A program made the translations under genes and the position numbers. Below, piece after piece: positions 52,776 through 60,642 of a DNA stretch of 64,000 nucleotides (within the stretch, counting starts at the first letter, position 1; every line of letters begins with the position of its first letter). The notes beneath the pieces were generated by a model, which was given only the letters and a program-made list of their open reading frames with translations, did no database searches and was not told where the DNA came from. Source of the DNA: Miniphocaeibacter massiliensis (GTDB taxonomy: Bacteria > Bacillota > Clostridia > Tissierellales > Peptoniphilaceae); the NCBI RefSeq assembly GCF_900232905.1, contig NZ_OCTQ01000002.1, positions 369,152-433,151 on the forward strand. The letters are read 5' to 3'.

Positions 52776-53303
52776 TTAATCAATATATTTAGAAAATATA
52801 TTTCCATATCTTGAATTCATTGTTATAGAAGTAATATTTCCATATTTTATTTCTTCATTTTTTTCGTCCCAAATACCATCTGCATCAAAGCTTTTAAATA
52901 TCAAACTATTTTCCTTTACTTCTAATATTTTTCCAATCCAAAATTCTTCATTGTATTCATCTTCTATTATTATGTTTTGTTTATATTTTTCTATACTTTC
53001 AAATATTGTTTTCCAATTTGACAAATCAACATTTGGAGTATTTATATTATCTAAATCTAGTTCTTTTCTTAATATATAGTTACACATATCATTTCTTAAT
53101 GAAACAGTTCTTATATCTTTAATTTTTCTTATAGTATAGCCATCCAATAAAAAGTCATCTTCTTCAATTCCTAAAAGGAATTTTTTACTATATTTTAAAG
53201 GTATTAAATAATAATAATTTTCTTCGTATTTAAAGAATACTCTTACTAAGTCTTTATTTTTAATCCAACTTTTTAAATATTTAAATAATTTATCTCGATT
53301 CAT
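52776..53303 (-). CDS. Hypothetical protein
   Basis: A 175-residue soluble protein, acidic and rich in Tyr, Lys and Ile, with no signal peptide and no motif I recognise. Short alternating hydrophobic runs (YYYLIPLKYSKKFLLGIEEDDFLLDGYTI, WIGKILEVKENSLIFKSFD) suggest beta structure in two related halves. It has a separate start region and no clear operon partner. Confidence 0.6.
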   Translation of the reverse strand: MNRDKLFKYLKSWIKNKDLVRVFFKYEENYYYLIPLKYSKKFLLGIEEDDFLLDGYTIRKIKDIRTVSLRNDMCNYILRKELDLDNINTPNVDLSNWKTIFESIEKYKQNIIIEDEYNEEFWIGKILEVKENSLIFKSFDADGIWDEKNEEIKYGNITSITMNSRYGNIFSKYID

Positions 53304-53367
53304 TTTTACCCCTTTTATTACCTTAATTTTATATTAATAATCAATATAACACAATCTATTTTAAATA

Positions 53368-53398
53368 ATAAAAAACATCTATTTAAAATAGATGTTTT
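53368..53398 (-). terminator. Intrinsic terminator after the hypothetical membrane gene
   Basis: AAAACATCTATTT pairs with AAATAGATGTTTT-like bases over two bases at the stop of the 124-residue gene. Confidence 0.75.
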
Positions 53399-53771
53399 AT
53401 TTATTCCCATTTCTATATTTTTTAAATTTTAACATTTTTATAAATGTTCCAATCATAAATCCTGGTATTGCTGGAATTAATCCAAAATATAAAGAGATGG
53501 AGTTATATCCACTTCCTACAAATACTATAATTGGCATAGCTACTCCTAACACTCCATAGAGTATTGTAAATAAATACTTCATTAATCCACCATACAAACT
53601 AGATAGAAAATTTGTTACAAAAGCACTTATTGGAAATATTATGTAGAAGAATATAACACTGTATCCCATTTCATTTCCAGTAATAAATAATTTACCAACT
53701 ATTAATGATACAACTATTAAAAGTATAAAATATATTAAAAGAATTTTATCTATTTTAGATCTTCTATTCAT
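53397..53771 (-). CDS. Hypothetical four-helix membrane protein
   Basis: A 124-residue membrane protein with four predicted helices, a short basic start and a basic Lys/Arg tail. It has no motif pointing to a family. It follows the aldehyde dehydrogenase gene by about 50 bases and ends at a terminator, so co-transcription is possible but unproven. Confidence 0.6.
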   Translation of the reverse strand: MNRRSKIDKILLIYFILLIVVSLIVGKLFITGNEMGYSVIFFYIIFPISAFVTNFLSSLYGGLMKYLFTILYGVLGVAMPIIVFVGSGYNSISLYFGLIPAIPGFMIGTFIKMLKFKKYRNGNK

Positions 53772-53820
53772 AAAAACACTCCTATATATAAAATCATATT
53801 TGATATATTATAACATGTTA

Positions 53821-55227
53821 TTATGAAATTATAGATTTTACCTCTAAATATTCTTTTAAGCCAAAAACTCCAGCTTCTCTACCTAGTCCAGATTGTTTAT
53901 ATCCTCCAAATGGTAAATATGCATCTGAAATTTCAGAATTTACATAAACATCTCCGGCTTCTATCTCTCTTGCAATTTTATTAGCTTTCTTACTTTCCCC
54001 ATAAACTGCTGATGAAAGACCATATATAGTATCGTTAGCTACTTCTACAGCTTCTTTTTCATCTTTTACTTCTATTATAGATAATACTGGTCCAAAAATT
54101 TCATCTTTTGCAATTGTCATTGAATTTTTTACATTATCAAATACAACTGGTTTAATAAAATATCCTTTTTCTGGCTTTTTAGGAACTTCTCCTAATATTA
54201 GTTCCGCTCCTTCTTTAATTCCTAATTCAATATATTTTTTTACTTTATTGAATTGTTTTTCATTCACTAATGGACCAACATTTGTTTTTTCATCCATTGG
54301 ATTTCCTACAACTAAATTTTTATATTGTTTTTTTATTTCTTCAACAACTTTTTCTTTATATTCTGATAAAACAATTATTCTAGACAATGCTACACAAGTT
54401 TGTCCACAGTTCGCAAATAAAGAAGTAAATACTCTATTTATTCCAGTTTCTATATTAGTATTATCCAGAAAAATGGCTGGAGATTTCCCTCCTAGTTCTA
54501 GTGTAATTTTCTTTACAGTATCAATAGCAATCTTCCCAACTTCTTTTCCACCACTTGTAGAACCTGTAAAAGAAACTTTTCTAACTAATGGATGACCTGC
54601 CAACAACTCTCCAATTTCTCTTCCTTTCCCTGTTACAAGATTTAAAACACCTTTTGGAAGACCAGCTTTTTCAAATCCATTCACTATGTGATAAGCTGTT
54701 AATGGTGCAACTTGACTAGGTTTCAATACAATTGTACAGCCAGCTAAAATAGCTGGTATAATTTTTTGAATTATTTGTCCCATAGGAAAATTCCACGGTG
54801 TTAAACATGAAACTACACCTACAGGTTCATATCTTACAATTCCAACCCCTAATTTTTCTTCAAATTTAAATTTTTTTGCTACTTCAATAAATGCATTAAT
54901 TCTATTTATATTATTCTGAACTTGGGTTGTCTTTGAAAAATTAATAGGAGCACCTTGTTCTTTTGTAATTATACTAGCTATTAATTGGAGATTTTCTTCC
55001 AAGTATTTTTTGAATTTCTCAACTATCTCTATCCTTTCCGATATTGCTGTATTTTTCCAAACCTTAAAAGCTCTATAAGCAGATTCTACTGCTAGATTTA
55101 CATCTTTCTCATTAGCTCTTGGAACCTTTCCTATTAGCTCTTTATTGGAAGGATTTTCAACCTCTATAAATTTACCAGAATTAGATTCCACATAATTTCC
55201 ATCTATATATAATTTACTGTAATTCAT
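53821..55227 (-). CDS. NAD(P)-dependent aldehyde dehydrogenase
   Basis: Oxidises an aldehyde to its acid. 468 residues: SCLTPWNFPMGQ and VLKPSQVAPL (cofactor binding), VSFTGSTSGGKEVG, catalytic Glu in LELGGKSPAI and nucleophile Cys in NCGQTCVALSRI; FGPVLSII and PFGGYKQSGLGREAG complete the pattern. The class is close to broad-range betaine- or lactaldehyde-type enzymes; substrate unknown. Monocistronic or with the small membrane gene downstream. Confidence 0.9.
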   Translation of the reverse strand: MNYSKLYIDGNYVESNSGKFIEVENPSNKELIGKVPRANEKDVNLAVESAYRAFKVWKNTAISERIEIVEKFKKYLEENLQLIASIITKEQGAPINFSKTTQVQNNINRINAFIEVAKKFKFEEKLGVGIVRYEPVGVVSCLTPWNFPMGQIIQKIIPAILAGCTIVLKPSQVAPLTAYHIVNGFEKAGLPKGVLNLVTGKGREIGELLAGHPLVRKVSFTGSTSGGKEVGKIAIDTVKKITLELGGKSPAIFLDNTNIETGINRVFTSLFANCGQTCVALSRIIVLSEYKEKVVEEIKKQYKNLVVGNPMDEKTNVGPLVNEKQFNKVKKYIELGIKEGAELILGEVPKKPEKGYFIKPVVFDNVKNSMTIAKDEIFGPVLSIIEVKDEKEAVEVANDTIYGLSSAVYGESKKANKIAREIEAGDVYVNSEISDAYLPFGGYKQSGLGREAGVFGLKEYLEVKSIIS

Positions 55228-55284
55228 AAAACACCTCCTTAAACCTATTATATTTATATCCTAATTTAAGAAAGTAATAACAAT

Positions 55285-56352
55285 TTATCTTATTTTAATA
55301 TTACCTGATACAGTTCTTATATACATTCTACTATTAGATCTTCCTATTATATTCCTATAACTCTTACCTATATTCTTTTTAAACCCACTTTCTTCTCTTA
55401 CAGATATATCCCCAGATATTGTAGATATATCTATATTAAAGTTCATGTTTTCTACTTCACCTTTTATTTCTCCTGATACTGTATTTATTGAAATATTATT
55501 AGAATTTATAAACTTAAATTTAAAATTCCCTGATACAGTATCTATATTTACTGTCGGATTATCTGCATCTATATTAATATCTCCTGAAATATTATTTACA
55601 TTAATATTATTCTTTACTCCTCTTATATTGAACTTTCCAGATGCAGAATTTCCTTTAAACATACTTCCTTTTGTTTCCAAATCTAAATTTCCACTTGCAG
55701 ATAAGAAATTTACATTATTTTTATTCACATAAACCCTTCCATCTCCACTTTCACTACTAATATTAATATTTGCCTCATTTCCAATAGGAATTTTTATATA
55801 TATTTCTTTAACCGGACTTTTTATACCAAAAGAAAAGTATTTATTTATATCAAATTTACTTGCATCATAAGTTCCAACTTTTAATGTAGTACCTTCTTTC
55901 AAAACTGTAAAATCATATTGCTCTTCTGCTGCTGTATGCGTTACCTCTATATAATCTTCATTATGATTCTCTATATATACGTCTGTATTAGCAACTTTTA
56001 CTTCTATTCTGTGAATAGGTGTTTCAATTCTTTCATTTTCCATAACTACATCATAAGCGCTTGAACTTTTTTCTTTTTTAGTAAAGATGTTTCCTATTTT
56101 ATCAGCAATATCAGAGAAAAACTCTTTATTAAATCCACTCTTTTTACTTTCTGTAAATATTCCTTCTTCTTTAAATTCTTCATATATTTCTTTAGGACTT
56201 CCTAAAGATCTAGAAATTTCTTCTTCTGACTTACCTTGAGTCTTTCCCATTCTAAAATGTTCCTCATAATCTGCTTTTATTTCCTTGTATACATAACCTT
56301 CTACATCTCTAAAATAATAATCTAATAATTCCATAAATTCTTTTTCGTTCAT
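55285..56352 (-). CDS. HAAS (DUF1700) plus DUF4097 adhesin-like protein
   Basis: A 355-residue protein. Residues about 1-75 are a helical HAAS/DUF1700 domain (EFMELLDYYFRDVEGYVYKEIKADYEEHF, GSPKEIYEEF). From about 120 on is a DUF4097 beta-helix: repeats with ISSESGDGRV, LSASGNLDLET, NSASGKFNI, NISGDINI, TVSGNFKF, TVSGEIKG, TISGDISV, TVSGNIKI. The start overlaps the PadR stop. This PadR-HAAS pair is a widespread envelope-stress arrangement of unknown mechanism. Confidence 0.85.
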   Translation of the reverse strand: MNEKEFMELLDYYFRDVEGYVYKEIKADYEEHFRMGKTQGKSEEEISRSLGSPKEIYEEFKEEGIFTESKKSGFNKEFFSDIADKIGNIFTKKEKSSSAYDVVMENERIETPIHRIEVKVANTDVYIENHNEDYIEVTHTAAEEQYDFTVLKEGTTLKVGTYDASKFDINKYFSFGIKSPVKEIYIKIPIGNEANINISSESGDGRVYVNKNNVNFLSASGNLDLETKGSMFKGNSASGKFNIRGVKNNINVNNISGDINIDADNPTVNIDTVSGNFKFKFINSNNISINTVSGEIKGEVENMNFNIDISTISGDISVREESGFKKNIGKSYRNIIGRSNSRMYIRTVSGNIKIR

Positions 56353-56666
56353 TATTTTACCTCCTCTAATATTGCTTTAACTCCATATACTAAACTATTC
56401 CAATCTTCATATGATTTTTTTAAGTAAACTTTGCCAGTTTCTGTTATTTTATAATATTTCCTCTGTGGACCTGTTTGTGATTCCTTATAATATGTTTCTA
56501 CATAACCTTCTTTTGAAAGCCTTCTCAACATAGGGTATATAGTTCCTTCTGACATATTTATAAAGTCAGATAATGATTCAACTATTTCATACCCGTAGGA
56601 ATCTGCTCTATTGATAACAGCTAAAACGCATAACTCAAGTACACCTTTCTTTAATTGAGTATTCAT
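56352..56666 (-). CDS. PadR-family regulator
   Basis: A 104-residue PadR repressor: KGVLELCVLAVINRADSYGYEIVESLSDFINMSEGTIYPMLRRLSKEGYVETYYKESQTGPQRKYYKITETGKVYL is the complete winged HTH with its conserved Tyr/Pro pattern. Its last base is shared with the DUF4097 gene. A palindrome at 56713-56724 overlies the -35 region of its promoter, so autorepression is expected. Confidence 0.92.
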   Translation of the reverse strand: MNTQLKKGVLELCVLAVINRADSYGYEIVESLSDFINMSEGTIYPMLRRLSKEGYVETYYKESQTGPQRKYYKITETGKVYLKKSYEDWNSLVYGVKAILEEVK

Positions 56667-56686
56667 TATATCAACTCCTTAGTAAC

Positions 56687-56725
56687 ATTATAAAGCAAGG
56701 TACATCATTATGCAAGGTACCTTGT
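56687..56725 (-). promoter_or_regulatory. PadR operator and promoter
   Basis: CAAGGTACCTTG (56713-56724) is a perfect 12-bp palindrome; the half-site CAAGGTAC recurs at 56696-56703. On the minus strand TATAAT lies at 56692-56687, so both sites overlie the promoter. Confidence 0.65.
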
Positions 56726-56748
56726 ATATTACTTTTATTGTTTTAAAA

Positions 56749-56783
56749 AAAGAAAGTGTAAATTATTCACACTTTCCTTCTTG
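56749..56783 (-). terminator. Intrinsic terminator of the PreA cluster
   Basis: On the minus strand GGAAAGTGT and ACACTTTC pair over an 8-base loop followed by a long T run. Confidence 0.8.
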
Positions 56784-56788
56784 TTTAT

Positions 56789-58033
56789 TTAAAATAAGGA
56801 ACCTATATCTCCTAATGAGCTTATTCCTAGATAAGCTGTTAAAAGTACTACTATTACTCCTGTTACTATCAGCCATTTTGGATGCTTGTATTCTCCTACT
56901 ATTCGTTTATTCATACTTCCTACTAACATTACTCCCATGGTTATAGGTAAAACAAGACCATTTAAAGCCCCTGTTAAGACAAGTACACTTGATGGTTTAC
57001 CATAAACCATATAAATCAATCCAGAAATAAGTATAAAAAGTATGCTTAATTTTGGTCTGTGTTTTTCTATTGATTTAAAAGCACTTGTTAAAAAACTCAT
57101 TGAAGTATATGTAGCTCCTACTATAGAAGTTATTGATGCAAATAATAATACAACGCCAAAAAATTTATATCCTATATTTCCCGCTCCATGCTTAAATGCA
57201 TCTGCTACTGGATTACTAGGGTCAAGAGTGACTCCTTTTATTATTACTCCTAAAACCGCTAAAAATACTCCCGTCCTAATTATAGTTGTTATTACAAGTC
57301 CTCCTATTGCAGAACGGTCTATTTCTTTTACTCTTTTTGCTCCAACTATACCTCCTTCTAATAGTCTGTGCCCTCCTGCAAACGCATGGTAACCACCTAC
57401 AGTTCCTCCTACTAATGTAAGTATAGGTAAAAATTTGATTATTTCTGGAGAAAATGTTTCTTTTATAGCTTGCCCTACTGGAGGTTTAGAAATAATAGCT
57501 ACTACAATTACTAAAATAATCATTCCTAAGCCTAGAAATTTAGTCAATTTATCTATAGCTTTATTTACTTCTTTAGATAAAAATATAAGCAATGCTATAA
57601 TTATCGCTATAGCTGAAGCTATTTTAGGATTTAAACCAAATAGTGTTGTAAGTCCCATTTGTGCACCTGCAACATTTCCTATATTGAAAACTAAACAACC
57701 TGCTATTATTAAAAATGATATTAAATACCCTAACCCTGGTAATAGTTTATTTGATATTTCATCTCCTTTTAACCCAGATACAGATATTACTCTCCATATA
57801 GTAAGTTGAGCCACAATAGACATAAGTAAAGCTACAAATATAACAAATCCAAACGAAGCTTTAAGCTCACCTGTAAATATTGCTGTTTGTGTTAAAAAAC
57901 TTGGACCTACTGCGGAAGTAGCCATTAAAAAAGCTGCTCCTATTAATACTGACACAATATTTTTTTTTGAATCTTTTTTATCTATATCTTTTACATCATC
58001 AACGTCCTTTTCATTTGTTTTTTTATCTTTCAT
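56789..58033 (-). CDS. NRAMP-related transporter lacking the metal-binding motifs
   Basis: A 414-residue membrane protein with an NRAMP-like (LeuT-fold) helix pattern and a charged 25-residue cytoplasmic start. True Mn/Fe NRAMP transporters have DPGN in helix 1 and MPH in helix 6. Here helix 1 has AVGPSFLTQ (41-49) and helix 6 has GGYHAFAGGHR (213-223), so metal ligands are replaced. This resembles YcsG-type members, which in Bacillus sit beside 5-oxoproline genes. Last gene of the PucR/PreA cluster; likely imports the organic substrate the cluster degrades. Confidence 0.78.
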   Translation of the reverse strand: MKDKKTNEKDVDDVKDIDKKDSKKNIVSVLIGAAFLMATSAVGPSFLTQTAIFTGELKASFGFVIFVALLMSIVAQLTIWRVISVSGLKGDEISNKLLPGLGYLISFLIIAGCLVFNIGNVAGAQMGLTTLFGLNPKIASAIAIIIALLIFLSKEVNKAIDKLTKFLGLGMIILVIVVAIISKPPVGQAIKETFSPEIIKFLPILTLVGGTVGGYHAFAGGHRLLEGGIVGAKRVKEIDRSAIGGLVITTIIRTGVFLAVLGVIIKGVTLDPSNPVADAFKHGAGNIGYKFFGVVLLFASITSIVGATYTSMSFLTSAFKSIEKHRPKLSILFILISGLIYMVYGKPSSVLVLTGALNGLVLPITMGVMLVGSMNKRIVGEYKHPKWLIVTGVIVVLLTAYLGISSLGDIGSLF

Positions 58034-58050
58034 AATTTACCCCTTTAAAA

Positions 58051-59313
58051 CTAATTCATTGCTTCACACCATTCCATTATTGTTTGTGTTAAAATTTTTA
58101 TGCTGTTTATATAGTCATCTAAATCCACCCATTCATTGTTAGAATGCATTTGCTCAGTTTTTCCTGGTCCAAAAATTACTGTTGGGGTATTTCCATACTT
58201 ATTTAAAAATCTAATATCTGCAGCCCCTTGTCTTCCACTTATAGTAGCTTCTTCCCCAATTACTTTTTGATAATTAGAAGATAAAGTCCTTACTATCGAA
58301 CTATCTATTGATATTTCTGAAGGTTCTGCAAAATATCCAACAAATTCTATTTTAGGTGGATTATCTTTTAGCCAGTCATTTTTAGCTGTTTCTGATATTA
58401 AAAAGTCAACAAATTCTTCTTTAACTTTTTCTGTATCTTCATTTGGAACAGTCGCAAATGAACCTTTTAAAATACAAGTATCTGGAAATGCACTAGCATA
58501 AGTTCCACTTTCAAATATTCCTATCATACAAGGTATTGAACTTAGTATATCTGGATAAAGAAAGTGTTTAACTGTCTTAACTCTTTTATTTTCAAATTCA
58601 TTTATAATTTTATGTACTATATAACCTAAGTCTATTGCATTAATTCCTTCAAATCTTTTTTGAATACCAGCAGATTTACCATTTATATGAATTTCAAACC
58701 ATACTCTTCCTATTGAACTAGGTTGTATACACATACTAGATGTCTCACAGCATATTCCTGCATCAGCCTTTATTCCTCTAATAACACAATCCAAAGTCCC
58801 ATTTCCTGATAATTCCTCATCTATAACATACTCGGTAATAACATCTCCTTTTAATTTAATTTCGCACTCAATTAAGGCTTTTAGACTCATAGCTATCGCT
58901 GCAACTCCTGATTTCATATCTGAAGTTCCTCTTCCATACATCCTATTTTTTTCAATAGTTGCCGACCATGGGTCAAATTTCCATTTTTCTTTATCACCTT
59001 CAGGTATTACATCAGTATGCCCATTTAACAAAAGTGATTTCCCTTCACCTGCTCCTTTTAATCTTGTTATTACATTTGGTCTGTTTTCATAACCACTTGA
59101 TACTTCTACATATCCTGGATGTTTTTTTAATTCATCCCAGTTTGGTTCTAAAACTTCTACATCTAATCCAAGTTGCTTACTATATTCTGCTAGGTATTTC
59201 TGAATTTCGAATTCTGAACCTGTTACACTTGGAATTTTTATAATATCTCCTAAAAATCCAATTAATTCTTCCTTATTTTCATCTATCCAATCATCAACTT
59301 TTGCTCTATTCAT
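58051..59313 (-). CDS. M20-family amidohydrolase/deacylase (ArgE/DapE type)
   Basis: A dizinc peptidase-family M20 enzyme, 420 residues. Metal ligands appear in LNGHTDVIPEGD (His, Asp), MYGRGTSDMKSGVAA (bridging Asp) and IDEELSGNGT (Glu pair); SGRQGAADIRF and MHSNNEWVD supply the rest. It could hydrolyse an N-acyl amino acid or N-carbamoyl compound. In this cluster it may act after the reductive step of PreA, in place of the dihydropyrimidinase and beta-ureidopropionase that are absent. Confidence 0.85.
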   Translation of the reverse strand: MNRAKVDDWIDENKEELIGFLGDIIKIPSVTGSEFEIQKYLAEYSKQLGLDVEVLEPNWDELKKHPGYVEVSSGYENRPNVITRLKGAGEGKSLLLNGHTDVIPEGDKEKWKFDPWSATIEKNRMYGRGTSDMKSGVAAIAMSLKALIECEIKLKGDVITEYVIDEELSGNGTLDCVIRGIKADAGICCETSSMCIQPSSIGRVWFEIHINGKSAGIQKRFEGINAIDLGYIVHKIINEFENKRVKTVKHFLYPDILSSIPCMIGIFESGTYASAFPDTCILKGSFATVPNEDTEKVKEEFVDFLISETAKNDWLKDNPPKIEFVGYFAEPSEISIDSSIVRTLSSNYQKVIGEEATISGRQGAADIRFLNKYGNTPTVIFGPGKTEQMHSNNEWVDLDDYINSIKILTQTIMEWCEAMN

Positions 59314-59332
59314 ATTTCCCTCCTTGTTGATG

Positions 59333-60493
59333 TTAATCTACAAGAGTAATAGCTTGAGCTGGACACCACTGTTCACATAATCCACAACCATCACAAGTTG
59401 ATCTATCTACTATATAATCTCCATCACTTGACTTACTAATGGATCTATAAAAACAAACTTTAATACATTTGTCGCATTCTGTACATATATCATTATCAAT
59501 TGTTGCAAATTTAGGCGGTAATTGAGCTATTTCTTCAACTGTCGCTATATGAGGTAATGCTATTCCTCTTATTTCTTCAAATGATTTATATCCTTTCTTA
59601 TCCATCCAATTTTCAAGATCCTTTAACAACTTAGGAATTATGTTATATCCCATCCACATAACTTCAGTACAAGTTTGTACAGTTGTAGCTCCAAGCATTA
59701 TGTATTCTATAATATCCTTATAGCTACTAACTCCTCCTGCTGCTGATATTGGAATGTCAACATTTCTGGCTACTTCTGTTAGATGTCTCATTATCACTGG
59801 TTTAATTGCTGGTCCTGTATAACCACCATAGGCTCTTAATATTGGTTTCCCAGTTTCTATGTCAACTCCTGCAAATGATCTTATAGAATTACTTATAGTT
59901 ATTCCATCTGCTCCTGCTTCTTTTGCAGCTTGAGCTACCTCTACCATATCCGTTACATTTGGTGTAAGTTTAACTGTAAAAGGAACTTTTGATACAGCTT
60001 TAGCTGCTTTTATTTGAGCATATGTACGATTAGCATCTTTTCCTATATGCATACCAACTGTTGAGGCTGGCATTGGACAAGATACATTTAATTCGAATAA
60101 ATCTACTAGTCCTGTAGCTTGCATTTCTTCTACCAATTTTGCTGTTTCTTCTGGATTTGGCATAGCTAAAATACTTATATGCATTGTTGCTCCTGATTTT
60201 TTTGCAATAGCCAAGTCTTCTTCTATCCATTCATCCCTTGTTTTTGTTGTAAACAATTCTAAATTAACCATCCCTATTGGTCGTTTTCCATTTCCTTTAT
60301 ATAGAAAAAGTCTTCCATTTCTAGGATGTACAGCCCAATCTTGTCTTGGCCCTATAGTTTTAGGTATAACTCCTCCTATTCCTGCTGCTCCTGCTAATCT
60401 CATTCCTTCACCATCTTGACCAGGCGTAGCTGAAGCCAACACTAAAGGATTTCTGTATTTAACTCCACAATAATTTACACTTAAATCTTTCAT
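59333..60493 (-). CDS. preA: Dihydropyrimidine dehydrogenase-like Fe-S flavoprotein (PreA type)
   Basis: A 386-residue flavoprotein similar to PreA of NAD-dependent dihydropyrimidine dehydrogenase. The FMN barrel has LASATPGQDGEGMRLAG, FELNVSCPMPAS with the active-site Cys, KLTPNVTDM, and ISAAGGVSSYKDI. The C-terminus holds two [4Fe-4S] clusters: CTECDKCIKVC and CDGCGLCEQWC. It normally reduces uracil or thymine together with PreT, which is absent here. AGGGGG lies before its ATG, immediately behind a terminator-like hairpin. Confidence 0.88.
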   Translation of the reverse strand: MKDLSVNYCGVKYRNPLVLASATPGQDGEGMRLAGAAGIGGVIPKTIGPRQDWAVHPRNGRLFLYKGNGKRPIGMVNLELFTTKTRDEWIEEDLAIAKKSGATMHISILAMPNPEETAKLVEEMQATGLVDLFELNVSCPMPASTVGMHIGKDANRTYAQIKAAKAVSKVPFTVKLTPNVTDMVEVAQAAKEAGADGITISNSIRSFAGVDIETGKPILRAYGGYTGPAIKPVIMRHLTEVARNVDIPISAAGGVSSYKDIIEYIMLGATTVQTCTEVMWMGYNIIPKLLKDLENWMDKKGYKSFEEIRGIALPHIATVEEIAQLPPKFATIDNDICTECDKCIKVCFYRSISKSSDGDYIVDRSTCDGCGLCEQWCPAQAITLVD

Positions 60494-60510
60494 CTTTTAT
60501 TCCCCCTATA

Positions 60511-60552
60511 AAAAAATTAAAGCAAACTAATAGCTATTAGCTTACTTTAATT
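60511..60552 (-). terminator. Terminator or attenuator hairpin at the preA ribosome site
   Basis: 60515-60533 pairs with 60534-60552 in 17 of 19 positions, with a 14-bp perfect palindrome at the tip. On the minus strand it is followed by seven T, then directly by ATAGGGGG, the preA ribosome site. No promoter fits between it and preA. Confidence 0.7.
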
Positions 60553-60623
60553 CTATATATTTTATTTTTATTTGTCTTTTTTTTAACTAATATATGTTCT
60601 ATAGCACTATCTATATTTATTTC

Positions 60624-60641
60624 TTTGTTCTAGAGAACAAA
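60624..60641. promoter_or_regulatory. 8-2-8 inverted repeat, candidate PucR operator
   Basis: TTTGTTCT-AG-AGAACAAA is a perfect 8-bp inverted repeat next to the pucR stop and upstream of preA. It may be the activator site for preA; the link to PucR is inferred. Confidence 0.45.
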
Positions 60642-60642
60642 A

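Noticed and set aside
56789..58033. Manganese transporter MntH
   Set aside because: The DPGN and MPH metal motifs are absent, and the context is catabolic.
60030..60230. 66-residue minus-strand ORF inside preA
   Set aside because: It lies wholly in another frame of the well-supported preA gene.
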